Origin: an uncultured Chitinophagaceae bacterium
GTDB taxonomy: Bacteria > Bacteroidota > Bacteroidia > Chitinophagales > Chitinophagaceae
DNA: 32,480 bases
Assembly (NCBI GenBank): GCA_903881425.1
Contig: CAIRTF010000142.1
Coordinates: 1 to 32,480, forward strand
Direction of reading: 5' to 3'
Of this stretch, positions 8,286-17,000 are shown piece after piece. Numbering within the stretch: the first letter of the stretch is position 1; each line of letters begins with the position of its first letter. The notes below the pieces were generated by a model. That model worked only from the letters and a program-made list of their open reading frames with translations, made no database searches and had not been told where the DNA came from. Both the position numbers and the translations under genes were made by a program.

Positions 8286-8702
8286 ATGAAAAAGAAAATG
8301 TTTAGAAAAGCAGGTCTGTTAATTTTCTCAAATGCCAAACAATTAAGAAACAATATGACTAATGCAGAAATAATTCTTTGGCAATATTTAAAAACAAAAC
8401 CATTAGGTTATAAATTCAGAAGGCAACATCCTATTCATCAATCCATCGCTGATTTTTATTGTCACGCTTTACAGTTAATTATTGAAGTTGATGGAAGTAT
8501 TCATGAAAAAGAAGAAAATAAAACAGCAGATGAAGAACGAGATCACCGATTTACATCTACAGGAATCACAACACTTCGATTTTCTGATACACAAATATTT
8601 CATTCAATAGAAAGTGTTATCGCTGAAATAAAAAACAGCATTATTCAATTAGAAAAAAAATTTCCCCTTCAGGGGGTTAGGGTGTATGAAAGCCATTGTT
8701 GA
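8286..8702 (+). CDS. DUF559 domain protein, Vsr-like/PD-(D/E)xK endonuclease fold
   Basis: This 138-aa protein has the DUF559 core from about residue 26 to 117: AEIILWQYL, FRRQHPI, then ADFYC, IIEVDGSIH and TTLRFSD. The D56, E67 and D69 region corresponds to the acidic metal-binding part of the Vsr/restriction-endonuclease-like fold. Nuclease activity has not been shown for most members. The C-terminus (FPLQGVRVYESHC) is encoded by the right-hand palindromic repeat, and the gene overlaps the umuC start by 17 bases. It interrupts what would be a umuD-umuC operon. In this window it is the only nuclease-like gene associated with the repeats, which makes it a candidate partner of the repeat family. 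Confidence 0.8.
   Translation: MKKKMFRKAGLLIFSNAKQLRNNMTNAEIILWQYLKTKPLGYKFRRQHPIHQSIADFYCHALQLIIEVDGSIHEKEENKTADEERDHRFTSTGITTLRFSDTQIFHSIESVIAEIKNSIIQLEKKFPLQGVRVYESHC
8661..8684 (-). repeat. REP-like palindromic repeat, copy 4 (right orientation)
   Basis: The core is CCCCTTCAGGGGG followed by TTAGGGTG, the inverse of copy 3. It ends one base before the umuC ATG at 8686. A hairpin here would sit on the umuC translation start region. Confidence 0.8.
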
Positions 8703-9966
8703 TTGTAATAGTTTTTATTGTTCCTGCGAAAGAGTATTTCGTCCGGATCTGGCCAATAAACCTGTAGTGGTATTGAGTAATAACGATGGCTGCATCATCT
8801 CCCGCAGTGACGAAGCAAAACAACTCGGTGTGGAAATGGCCGGACCTTATTTTAAGGCAAAACCATTAATTGAAAAATATGGCATACATACTTTTTCATC
8901 GAACTATCATTTATATGGCGACATGAGTTGGCGTGTAATGGAAACATTGCGCATAATAGTTGGCAAAGAAAATGTAGAAGTGTATTCTGTTGATGAAGCT
9001 TTTTTAAATTTAGATCATATTCCGCCTCACGCTATTCATCATCTTGCAAAAGAAATAAAAGAGACGGTTGAAATGTGGACAGGTATTCAGGTATCGGTGG
9101 GTGTAGCACCTACAAAAGTTTTATCAAAAGTAGCCAACCGTTTAGCTAAAAAAAATAAACAAGCCACTCAGTGTGTTTTGGTATTGGATACAGAAGAAAA
9201 AATAAATAATGCATTACAAAAAACACAGGTGGATGATGTGTGGGGTGTTGGTGGCAGGTATGCTTATAAATTGCATCAATGGCAAATTGATAATGCGTAT
9301 CAATTGAAAAATATGGATATAGAATGGGCGAGAAAAAATTTAGGCGGTGTAATGGGTGTTCGTTTGATAAAAGAATTGCGCGGAGAAATTGCCATTATCA
9401 TGGAAGATGAGCTCATTCATAAAAAAATAATCGCTACTACCAGAATGTTCGGTGCACCTGTTGATAATATCAAAGACATTAAAGAAGCCATTGCCACCTA
9501 TACTTCACGTGCTGCAGAAAAATTACGCCGACAAAACTCTGTTGCTAAAACCATCAGTATATTTATTGTAAAAAAAGAAGCATCACACACAACACATTTC
9601 AGGCACGGACCAAGCATTGGTACTTATATGCATTTACCCATTGCAACTTCTATCACACAAGAATTAATAAAGCCTGCAGTGAAATTAGTAGATGAATTAT
9701 TTGAAGAAGGTGCGCTTTATAAAAAAGCAGGCGTGCTATTAAGTGATATTATACAAGATCATTCTGTTCAGGGAAATTTATTTGTTCCTGAATCAGCCAA
9801 TAAAAATCGTTTGTTGATGAATATGATTGATAATGTTAACTTTTCGATGCGGGATGATGTATTGAAATTTGCATCATCAGGCACTGCAAGAGATTGGAAG
9901 ATGCGACAAGAACTCAGATCAAAAAGATATACCACCAGATGGGATGAATTGTATGAATTGAAATGA
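8686..9966 (+). CDS. umuC: Y-family translesion DNA polymerase, UmuC subunit of Pol V type
   Basis: This 426-aa polymerase synthesises DNA across damaged template bases. The catalytic acidic residues are visible: D6 in the N-terminal VDCNSFYCSCE motif, and D103 and E104 in YSVDEAFLNL. Other UmuC-type markers are LSNNDGCIISRSDEAK, the helix-hairpin-helix region around VWGVGGRYAYKL, and the C-terminal KRYTTRWDELY signature. Length is normal for UmuC (422 in E. coli). Its start overlaps the DUF559 frame, so translation may be coupled. Its cognate UmuD-like protein at 7783 looks non-cleavable, which would change how this polymerase is activated. The gene converges on the DUF72 gene with a three-base gap. 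Confidence 0.95.
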   Translation: MKAIVDCNSFYCSCERVFRPDLANKPVVVLSNNDGCIISRSDEAKQLGVEMAGPYFKAKPLIEKYGIHTFSSNYHLYGDMSWRVMETLRIIVGKENVEVYSVDEAFLNLDHIPPHAIHHLAKEIKETVEMWTGIQVSVGVAPTKVLSKVANRLAKKNKQATQCVLVLDTEEKINNALQKTQVDDVWGVGGRYAYKLHQWQIDNAYQLKNMDIEWARKNLGGVMGVRLIKELRGEIAIIMEDELIHKKIIATTRMFGAPVDNIKDIKEAIATYTSRAAEKLRRQNSVAKTISIFIVKKEASHTTHFRHGPSIGTYMHLPIATSITQELIKPAVKLVDELFEEGALYKKAGVLLSDIIQDHSVQGNLFVPESANKNRLLMNMIDNVNFSMRDDVLKFASSGTARDWKMRQELRSKRYTTRWDELYELK

Positions 9967-9969
9967 TAT

Positions 9970-10878
9970 TTAAAATAAAGAAGGTGTTACAGAGATAAAT
10001 GTTGGTTTCTGCAAATTCAATCCGCATAAAGCATTCATTCGATCAACAAGATACACTGTTAATTCCGGAGAAAAAGCTTCATCATGCATGTGCATGAAAA
10101 AATAAATCTCTTTCATACCGTTATCCATCCAATATTTCATTCTATTGATCCAAGCATCAACACGTGAATAATCTGTAGGATGCAAGCTATTACCTACATA
10201 ACGAATAAACACTTTTGGAATAGTGATATGCATATGGCAACAATCTCTTCTGCCGCTGGTATCGGTAATCACTGCGCCCATATTTATTTCTTTTAAAAAA
10301 GAAAATAATTCTTTTTTGATGGTTTCATTACTAAACCATTCAGGATGACGTACTTCCAAAAAAAATTGCATATCAGTTGGAAGTGATTGTAAAAAATCAA
10401 ACAATTCGTTTTTTCTTTTGGGCGAAAAACTATCACTCACTTGCACAAATACAGGACCTAAATGTTTTTCAAAAGCAACAATACCTCTCAAAAATTCGGT
10501 AGTGATAAAATCTTTCCCCTTCAAATTTCCCCGATGTGTTACACCCTGATACATTTTCGGACAAAATAAAAAATCTCTATCGCCTGCTTTAGCAGCCCAT
10601 TTGGCAATACCGGCTGCACCATATACTTTATAATGAGTAGCATTTAGTTCAATACTGTTATAATGCTGCACATAATGATCTAAAAAATCTTTTTCTTTTG
10701 TTTTTAGCGGATATATTTTTCCCAGCCATTCTGTCCTTCCCCATTTGGCACAACCAATATATATTTTAGGTTGCTTTGCTTTTATACCTTTCAATATTTG
10801 TTGATTGAACAAAGGCTCAGCAGGCAATGTAAAATCAATACTATTTAATTCGTTTTCAGATACTCGTCCGAATTCCAT
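9970..10878 (-). CDS. DUF72 domain-containing protein (YecE-like)
   Basis: This 302-aa protein has the TIM-barrel-like DUF72 features: IGCAKWGRTEWLGKIYP near residue 41, YNSIELNATHYK, FLFCPKMYQGVTH, FFLEVRHPEWF and FFMHMHDEA. No biochemical function is established for the family. It is convergent with umuC and carries its own TAnnTTTG box upstream. Closeness to umuC, a radical SAM protein and a 2H phosphoesterase is suggestive but proves nothing about role. Confidence 0.88.
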   Translation of the reverse strand: MEFGRVSENELNSIDFTLPAEPLFNQQILKGIKAKQPKIYIGCAKWGRTEWLGKIYPLKTKEKDFLDHYVQHYNSIELNATHYKVYGAAGIAKWAAKAGDRDFLFCPKMYQGVTHRGNLKGKDFITTEFLRGIVAFEKHLGPVFVQVSDSFSPKRKNELFDFLQSLPTDMQFFLEVRHPEWFSNETIKKELFSFLKEINMGAVITDTSGRRDCCHMHITIPKVFIRYVGNSLHPTDYSRVDAWINRMKYWMDNGMKEIYFFMHMHDEAFSPELTVYLVDRMNALCGLNLQKPTFISVTPSLF

Positions 10879-10894
10879 AATCGCTTTTAATCAT

Positions 10895-10902
10895 CAAATC
10901 TA
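10895..10902 (-). promoter_or_regulatory. Putative -7 box for the DUF72 gene
   Basis: On the minus strand this reads TAGATTTG, an exact match to the Bacteroidota -7 consensus TAnnTTTG, 17 bases upstream of the ATG at 10878. No clear TTTG -33 element is seen at the usual spacing. Confidence 0.45.
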
Positions 10903-10983
10903 AATACTTCAAACGAATCAGCAGAGTTGAAAGAAAAGTTAAAGCCGTATTTTTACAGGTGATTGTTATCAATTCCCTAAATC

Positions 10984-10998
10984 TGGCACAGTTTTGAT
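10984..10998 (+). promoter_or_regulatory. Weak sigma-54-like promoter candidate
   Basis: TGGCAC at 10984-10989 matches the -24 element, and a T-rich tract with TTGAT follows. The -12 element is imperfect: TTGA instead of TTGC, with spacing one base short. It would give a leader of about 55 bases for the secreted protein at 11064. Confidence 0.25.
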
Positions 10999-11063
10999 GA
11001 TACAATAAGAGAGATTAAACCCTCACTGTTCATTATCATCTAAAAATCATACAACTCTTGATT

Positions 11064-13304
11064 ATGAAAACTTTACTTAGTCTATTATCATTCATTATTT
11101 CATCTTCCCTATTTGCTGTAACAGGAAATGTACAGGAAGAATGGCCAAAGATTATTGCAGCGAGTGATGGCTCGGTTATTAAAATTTATCATCCGCAACC
11201 GGAATCGTTTTCCGGTGATATTTTAAAACTTCGTTCTGCCATTTCAGTAACCGAAGCCGGTAAAACAGATCCCGTATTTGGAACATTTTGGTCTGTCAAT
11301 ACAGTAGAAACAGATCGTGACAATCGCAATGTGAGTATTGTATCTGTTCAGGTACCTAATATAAAATTCGGAACAGATATAGATGCCAATAGAATTAATT
11401 ATTTAAAATCTACTTTGGAAACTGAAATTCCCAATTTGCATATTGACTTGCCGATGGATGAATTGCTCACTATGTTGCAATCAACAACAGAGGAAAAAAA
11501 ATTATCCAAGAATTTAAATACAGCTCCGCCAAAGATCATCTATTCAAACAGACCATCTACTTTAGTGTTGATTGATGGTGCTCCGAAGTTGCAACGCAAT
11601 AATGATTGGGGAATGGATGTAGTCATTAATTCTCCATTTACTATTGTAAAGAATAATAATACCTATTATTTATATGGTGGTAAACATTGGTATAGCGCAA
11701 CATCTGTAACAGGTCCATACAATTATGCGAATAATATTCCTTCCAATTTATATAAAGTTCAAACTACTGTTGATAATGCTGCAAGTAATGATCCGGGCTT
11801 TATCAGTGATTCTGCTGCTGCAAAGAATAATGTTATCACAGATATTATTGTAAGTACGGAACCTGCCGAGTTAATTCAAACAAACGGAGAAGCCAATTTA
11901 TCTCCGATTGACGGAACTAATTTGTTGTACGCCACCAACACCGAGAATGATATTTTTATCGATCAATCATCACAACAATATTATGTGTTGTTATCAGGTC
12001 GTTGGTATAAAGCAGCCAACTTAAACGGACCATGGCAATACATTGCATCGAATAGTTTGCCGGCAGACTTTACAAAAATTCCGGAAGGCTCACCAAAAGA
12101 TAATGTATTGGCCAGTGTTGCCGGAACACAAGCTGCACGTGAAGCCATTATGGATGCACAAATTCCGCAGACAGCAAAAGTAGATCGCAATAAAGCGAGT
12201 GCTACTGTTACTTATGATGGTGAACCAAAGTTTGAAAATATTCAAGGCACCAATATGCAGTATGGTGTGAACACACAAAGTTCAGTGATCAGATACAGAA
12301 ATAAATATTATGTAGTTGAAAATGGTGTTTGGTTTGAATCTTATAGTCCAAACGGACCTTGGGTTGTTGCAACAGAAAGACCGGAAGAAGTAGATATCAT
12401 TCCGCCAACAAGTCCGGTATATAATTTAAAATATGTGTACATCTATGATGTAACGCCTGATTGGGTTTATATGGGATACACGCCGGGATATTTAAACAAT
12501 TTTATTTTCGGACCAACAGTTGTGTACGGAACAGGATTTTATTATTCACCTTGGTTTGGTTATCATTATTATCCGCGACCATATACATGGGGTTTCAGGA
12601 TGCATTATAATCCATGGTTAGGCTGGAGTGTTGGTTATGGTTATAGTTTTGGTTGGTTTAATTTTGGATTTGGTTTTGGAGTTAATCTATGGTCTGGCTG
12701 GGGTGGCGGTTGGTTTGGCCCTGTTGGTTACCATCCTCCGTATCGTTGGTATGGTGCGGGTTACAGAAGTGTCGGATATTATGGTAACAGACCATTTACA
12801 GCAAACATCATTCATAATAATATTCGCATCAATAATTATTCAACCAATATTTATAATAACAGAAGAGATGTGATTACCAGAAATAATAGTGTGATCAATA
12901 ACAGAAACAATACCATTATTAATAACGGAAGAATTGAGAACAGAAAAATCTCTTCGCCTGCCGTAATGCCAAGAACACAAAACGGATTTGTTAATCCAAA
13001 TACCATGCGTCAACAAGGACCAACGATTACTACTGACAGAGAAGGAAATGTTTTTCAAAGAGGTATTAACGGACAAATTCAGCAACGCCAAGGTAATCAA
13101 TGGCAACCCGTTGACAACAGCAGAAATAATGTGATTCAAAATTTAAATCGTCAACAAGAAAATCATGACCGCGGTCAAATGCGTGTACAGAATTTTCAAT
13201 CACAAAGAAGTGCGCCGGCAGTTCAACCAAGCAGAGCCCCATCCAATAACAATGGTGGAAACAGAAGTGGCAATAGTGGCGGCAGAAATGGAAGAAGAGG
13301 ATAA
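11064..13304 (+). CDS. Large secreted Trp/Tyr/Gly-rich protein of unknown function
   Basis: This protein of about 746 aa has a clear signal peptide (MKTLLSLLSFIISSSLFA). Two or three internal units share the pattern Y-x-G-x-W-Y followed by N-G-P-W (GGKHWYSATSVTGPYNY, LSGRWYKAANLNGPWQY, ENGVWFESYSPNGPWVV). The middle contains REAIMDAQIP and TVTYDGEPKF, which I recall from a widespread uncharacterised family sometimes labelled 'carbohydrate-binding V/XII'; that label is not functional evidence. About residues 455-570 form an aromatic- and Gly-rich tract, and the C-terminus from about 590 is Asn/Arg/Gln-rich low complexity. A cell-surface or envelope role is likely. The frame is open from a TTG at 11058, but the ATG at 11064 starts the signal peptide. 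It is monocistronic, followed by a terminator. Confidence 0.75.
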   Translation: MKTLLSLLSFIISSSLFAVTGNVQEEWPKIIAASDGSVIKIYHPQPESFSGDILKLRSAISVTEAGKTDPVFGTFWSVNTVETDRDNRNVSIVSVQVPNIKFGTDIDANRINYLKSTLETEIPNLHIDLPMDELLTMLQSTTEEKKLSKNLNTAPPKIIYSNRPSTLVLIDGAPKLQRNNDWGMDVVINSPFTIVKNNNTYYLYGGKHWYSATSVTGPYNYANNIPSNLYKVQTTVDNAASNDPGFISDSAAAKNNVITDIIVSTEPAELIQTNGEANLSPIDGTNLLYATNTENDIFIDQSSQQYYVLLSGRWYKAANLNGPWQYIASNSLPADFTKIPEGSPKDNVLASVAGTQAAREAIMDAQIPQTAKVDRNKASATVTYDGEPKFENIQGTNMQYGVNTQSSVIRYRNKYYVVENGVWFESYSPNGPWVVATERPEEVDIIPPTSPVYNLKYVYIYDVTPDWVYMGYTPGYLNNFIFGPTVVYGTGFYYSPWFGYHYYPRPYTWGFRMHYNPWLGWSVGYGYSFGWFNFGFGFGVNLWSGWGGGWFGPVGYHPPYRWYGAGYRSVGYYGNRPFTANIIHNNIRINNYSTNIYNNRRDVITRNNSVINNRNNTIINNGRIENRKISSPAVMPRTQNGFVNPNTMRQQGPTITTDREGNVFQRGINGQIQQRQGNQWQPVDNSRNNVIQNLNRQQENHDRGQMRVQNFQSQRSAPAVQPSRAPSNNNGGNRSGNSGGRNGRRG

Positions 13305-13321
13305 AAAAATAACACAAATAA

Positions 13322-13352
13322 AAAAGCCCGCTGATAATCAGTGGGCTTTTTT
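13322..13352. terminator. Bidirectional Rho-independent terminator
   Basis: The 13-bp stem AAAAGCCCGCTGA/TCAGTGGGCTTTT (one G-T pair) has a TAA loop and ends in a T run. A-rich sequence on the left makes it work in the other direction as well. It lies between the convergent genes ending at 13304 and 13372. Confidence 0.88.
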
Positions 13353-13371
13353 ATTGATAGTAGTTTGACTG

Positions 13372-13965
13372 CTATTCTTTAATATCAAATGTCTTAAATA
13401 TTTTAAATGAAAAAGAAGGTCGGTCAGGATTGGTTTTATCGCCTACTGCTTTATATTGAATCACACGCTTACCTATCACTTCCATTTTTTTTGTAGTACT
13501 ATCCGTAATTTTATACAAAGGGAATTTTCTAATCAAAAATCCTTCCATGATAGAGAACTCATCATGCCCCTGATATCCCTGTCGTAATTTTGGGTCAGCA
13601 TAAATATCTGTCATAAAAATAGGCACACAAGATTTGTTTTCTGAAGATGCCAATGAATAAACCTGAGCTCTGTCTTTTTCATCATAAGAATAAAATATCA
13701 GATCCGGATAACCATCACCATTAAAATCATCAATTGCAGCTTTAACGATTCTCCCCGTAATCATAAAGTCCATAGTTCTTGTATTATTACCGACAAAGCC
13801 AATAGGCGTGATGGAAACAATATTGCTTTCCGGACTTTTATTGTTGCACATTATTCTATATCCAACCTTATCTGATCGAAGTGTTGAATCGAATTTTAAT
13901 TTTTGTGCTTGCACAGGAATGATAAACAATATCAAAACTGCCAAAAAGATCATTCTTGTAAACAT
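13372..13965 (-). CDS. Exported hypothetical protein with one FG-GAP/VCBS-like calcium loop
   Basis: This 197-aa protein has a signal peptide ending PVQAQ at about residue 21. Residues 75-93 contain IDDFNGDGYPDLIFYSYD, the Asp/Asn-rich calcium-binding loop of FG-GAP/VCBS or EF-hand-like repeats. Only one such unit is present, so this is not a beta-propeller. No enzyme motif is seen. It lies 36 bases downstream of icmF on the same strand but has its own TAnnTTTG box at the end of icmF, so it may be transcribed separately. Function unknown. Confidence 0.7.
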   Translation of the reverse strand: MFTRMIFLAVLILFIIPVQAQKLKFDSTLRSDKVGYRIMCNNKSPESNIVSITPIGFVGNNTRTMDFMITGRIVKAAIDDFNGDGYPDLIFYSYDEKDRAQVYSLASSENKSCVPIFMTDIYADPKLRQGYQGHDEFSIMEGFLIRKFPLYKITDSTTKKMEVIGKRVIQYKAVGDKTNPDRPSFSFKIFKTFDIKE

Positions 13966-13991
13966 GGGATTTTTTTAGAAATCAATTTCTG

Positions 13992-13999
13992 CAAATATA
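13992..13999 (-). promoter_or_regulatory. Putative -7 box for the exported hypothetical gene
   Basis: On the minus strand this reads TATATTTG, an exact TAnnTTTG match followed by C. It lies 26 bases before the ATG at 13965, between it and the icmF stop. Confidence 0.5.
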
Positions 14000-14001
14000 G
14001 G

Positions 14002-17000
14002 CTACATATTTCTTCTGTACTGACCACCCACTTCGTATAAGGCATGAGAGATTTGTCCGAGTGAACAATATTTTACCGTTTCCATCAATGCTTCAAATAA
14101 ATTACCATTATTAATGGCAACGGTTTTTAACTCATTTAATTTTTCTGTTGCCTTATTTTTATTGCGCTGATGAAACGCTTGCAGGTTTTGTATCTGTTGT
14201 TCTTTTTCCTCTTTGGTAGAACGAATGACTTCTGTTGGTAAAATAGTTGGACTACCTTTTTTATTGAGAAAAGTATTCACACCAACAATCGGCAATTCGC
14301 CGGTATGTTTTAATGTTTCGTAGTATAAACTTTCTTCCTGAATTTTATTTCTTTGATACATTCTTTCCATCGCACCCAATACACCACCGCGTTCGTTGAT
14401 ACGATCAAACTCAAGCAGCACAGCTTCTTCCACCAAATCGGTTAATTCTTCAATTGCAAAACTTCCCTGAATAAAATTTTCTGTTTTGGCAGAACCCAAT
14501 TCACGATTAATTATTAATTGTATCGCCATTGCTCTGCGAACACTTTCTTCTGTGGGTGTTGTAATGGCTTCATCATAAGCATTGGTGTGTAGCGAATTGC
14601 AATTATCATAGATCGCATACAAAGCTTGTAATGTTGTTCGGATATCATTGAAATCTATTTCCTGTGCATGCAAACTTCTGCCACTTGTTTGTATATGATA
14701 TTTTAATTTTTGTGAACGATCATTCGCTTTGTATTTTAATTTCATTGCCTTCGCCCAAATTCTTCTGGCGACTCTGCCTATTACACTATATTCTGCATCC
14801 ATTCCATTACTAAAGAAGAAAGATAAGTTGGGTGCAAAATCATCTATATTCATTCCTCTGCTTAAATAATATTCCACATAAGTAAACCCATTCGATAAAG
14901 TAAATGCTAATTGAGTGATGGGATTAGCACCTGCCTCTGCAATATGATAACCGCTGATAGAAACACTATAAAAGTTTCGTACTTTATTATCAATAAAATA
15001 CTGTTGTACATCGCCCATTAATTTTAAAGCAAACTCTGTTGAGAAGATACAAGTATTCTGCGCCTGATCTTCTTTTAAAATATCTGCCTGCACTGTTCCC
15101 CGAACTTGTGATAATGCTTCTGCTTTTATTTTTTCATAAATATCTTTCGGCAATACTTCATCACCGCTTAATCCCAATAGTTTTAATCCTAAACCATTAT
15201 TGCCTTCGGGTAATCTTTCGGGAGAAGATGGGTTGTAATAAATAGGCTTATTAGAAATTTTGAATTTATGATTTGCAATCTTTTCAACTTCACTCCATAA
15301 ATTATTTTCATCAATATATTTTTCACATAATTGATCGATGGCTGCATTCATAAAAAACGCCAATATCATTGGTGCCGGCCCGTTGATGGTCATGGATACA
15401 GAAGTTTTTGCATCGCACAAATCAAAACCACTGTATAATTTTTTAGCATCATCCACAGTAGCAATACTAACACCACTATTACCCACTTTTCCGTAGATGT
15501 CGGGACGAAAATCAGGATCTTCACCATATAATGTAACACTATCAAATGCAGTGCTCAAGCGAATTGCTGGCTGTCCGAGTGAAACATAATGAAATCTTTT
15601 ATTCGTTCTTTCCGGTCCGCCTTCTCCTGCAAACATTCTGGTAGGATCTTCTCCTTGACGTTTTAATTCAAACACACCGCTTGTATATGGAAATTCTCCG
15701 GGAATATTTTCCTGCAATTGCCATTTAAGGATATCGCCCCAATCTTTATACTTTGGCAACACCACTTTTTTGATTGTTGTACCACTTAATGATTTTGTAG
15801 TGAGCGATTGTTTAATGGTCTTATTTCTGACTTCATACTCAAAAAAATCTTGATTGTATTTCTTTACAAGTATACTCCATCCTTCAATTAATTTTTTACA
15901 ATCAGGATGTAGTTGTTGTTCATATTTTTTTTGAAGTGATTTTAGTTCAGGAATATCACTTGTTTCTTTTTCACCAATCACGCCATTGATCTGATACAAT
16001 TTGGAAGCAATCACACATTGTTCATTTACCCATGCATCATAACTTCTGTTGTTATCAGAGATCTCTGATAAGTAACGAACACGTTTAGCAGGAATGATTT
16101 GCGATTTGGAAGATGTATCTTTTGTATGTTGATGAATATCCATTTTACCAAAGTGAATATTCGTTTTCTTTTCAATGGTGGTAATTAGTTTTTCGAATAG
16201 TTCATTCACACCCACATCATTAAATTGAGCGGCAATGGTTCCAACAATAGGTAAGTCCTCATCTTTAGCATCCCACAAATGATGATTGCGTTTGTATTGT
16301 TTGCGTACATCATGCAATGCATCCAATGCACCGGCTTTATCAAACTTATTAATACAAACCACATCTGCATAATCCAACATATTGATCTTCTCTAACTGAG
16401 AGGCAGCGCCATATTCAGGCGTCATCACATACATGCTAACATCACAATAATCTAAAATAGATGCATCACTCTGACCAACACCTGCGCTTTCTAAAATAAT
16501 AAAATCAAAACCGGCAGATTTACAAATATCAATGGCTTCTTGTACATATTTACTCAATGCTGTATTATCATCACGTGTTGCTAAACTGCGCATATATGCA
16601 CGTGGATGAGAGATGGCATTCATTCTTATTCTATCACCCAACAATGCACCACCTGTTTTTTTCTTAGACGGATCTACAGAAATAACAGCAATGGTTTTAT
16701 TAGTGAATGTGTGCAAATAACGACGAACGATCTCATCGGTGACAGAGCTCTTTCCTGCACCACCTGTTCCTGTAATTCCGAGAACCGGGATTAGCCCCTC
16801 ACCCCCTAAAAGGGAGATGTTGATTGGATTAAATTTTTTTATTTCATCTAAAATTTGAGAATAGCTTTCTTGATTTTCTGCTTTTGTAATCGCTCTTGCT
16901 ATTAACCGTATATCTTTTACTTCTCCTAATGGTAGTTTTTCATTCCATCTTTGTTTTGTAGCTTCCCCTTTAGTGGATGGGGGGGTATCACATTGTTTAA

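Larger units (their letters stand above)
8247..8684 (+). mobile_element. Candidate DUF559 cassette bounded by inverted palindromic repeats
   Basis: A single DUF559 gene is enclosed by two inverted copies of the same repeat, 438 bp end to end. It lies precisely between the last native codons of the umuD-like gene and the umuC start codon, genes that are normally adjacent. The arms align over roughly 25 bases with few mismatches. I see no target-site duplication and no known transposase, so mobility is an inference from the layout and from the same repeat pairs elsewhere in the window (10-157 and 16795-16987). Confidence 0.4.

Noticed and set aside
8286-8702. DUF559 gene as a restriction enzyme or Vsr mismatch repair gene
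   Set aside because: There is no methyltransferase partner nearby and only fold-level similarity, so a restriction or Vsr function is not supported.
12628-13317. Several overlapping open frames on both strands within the secreted Trp/Tyr/Gly-rich gene
   Set aside because: They are low-complexity shadows of the repetitive Gly/Asn/Arg coding sequence with no recognisable protein features.
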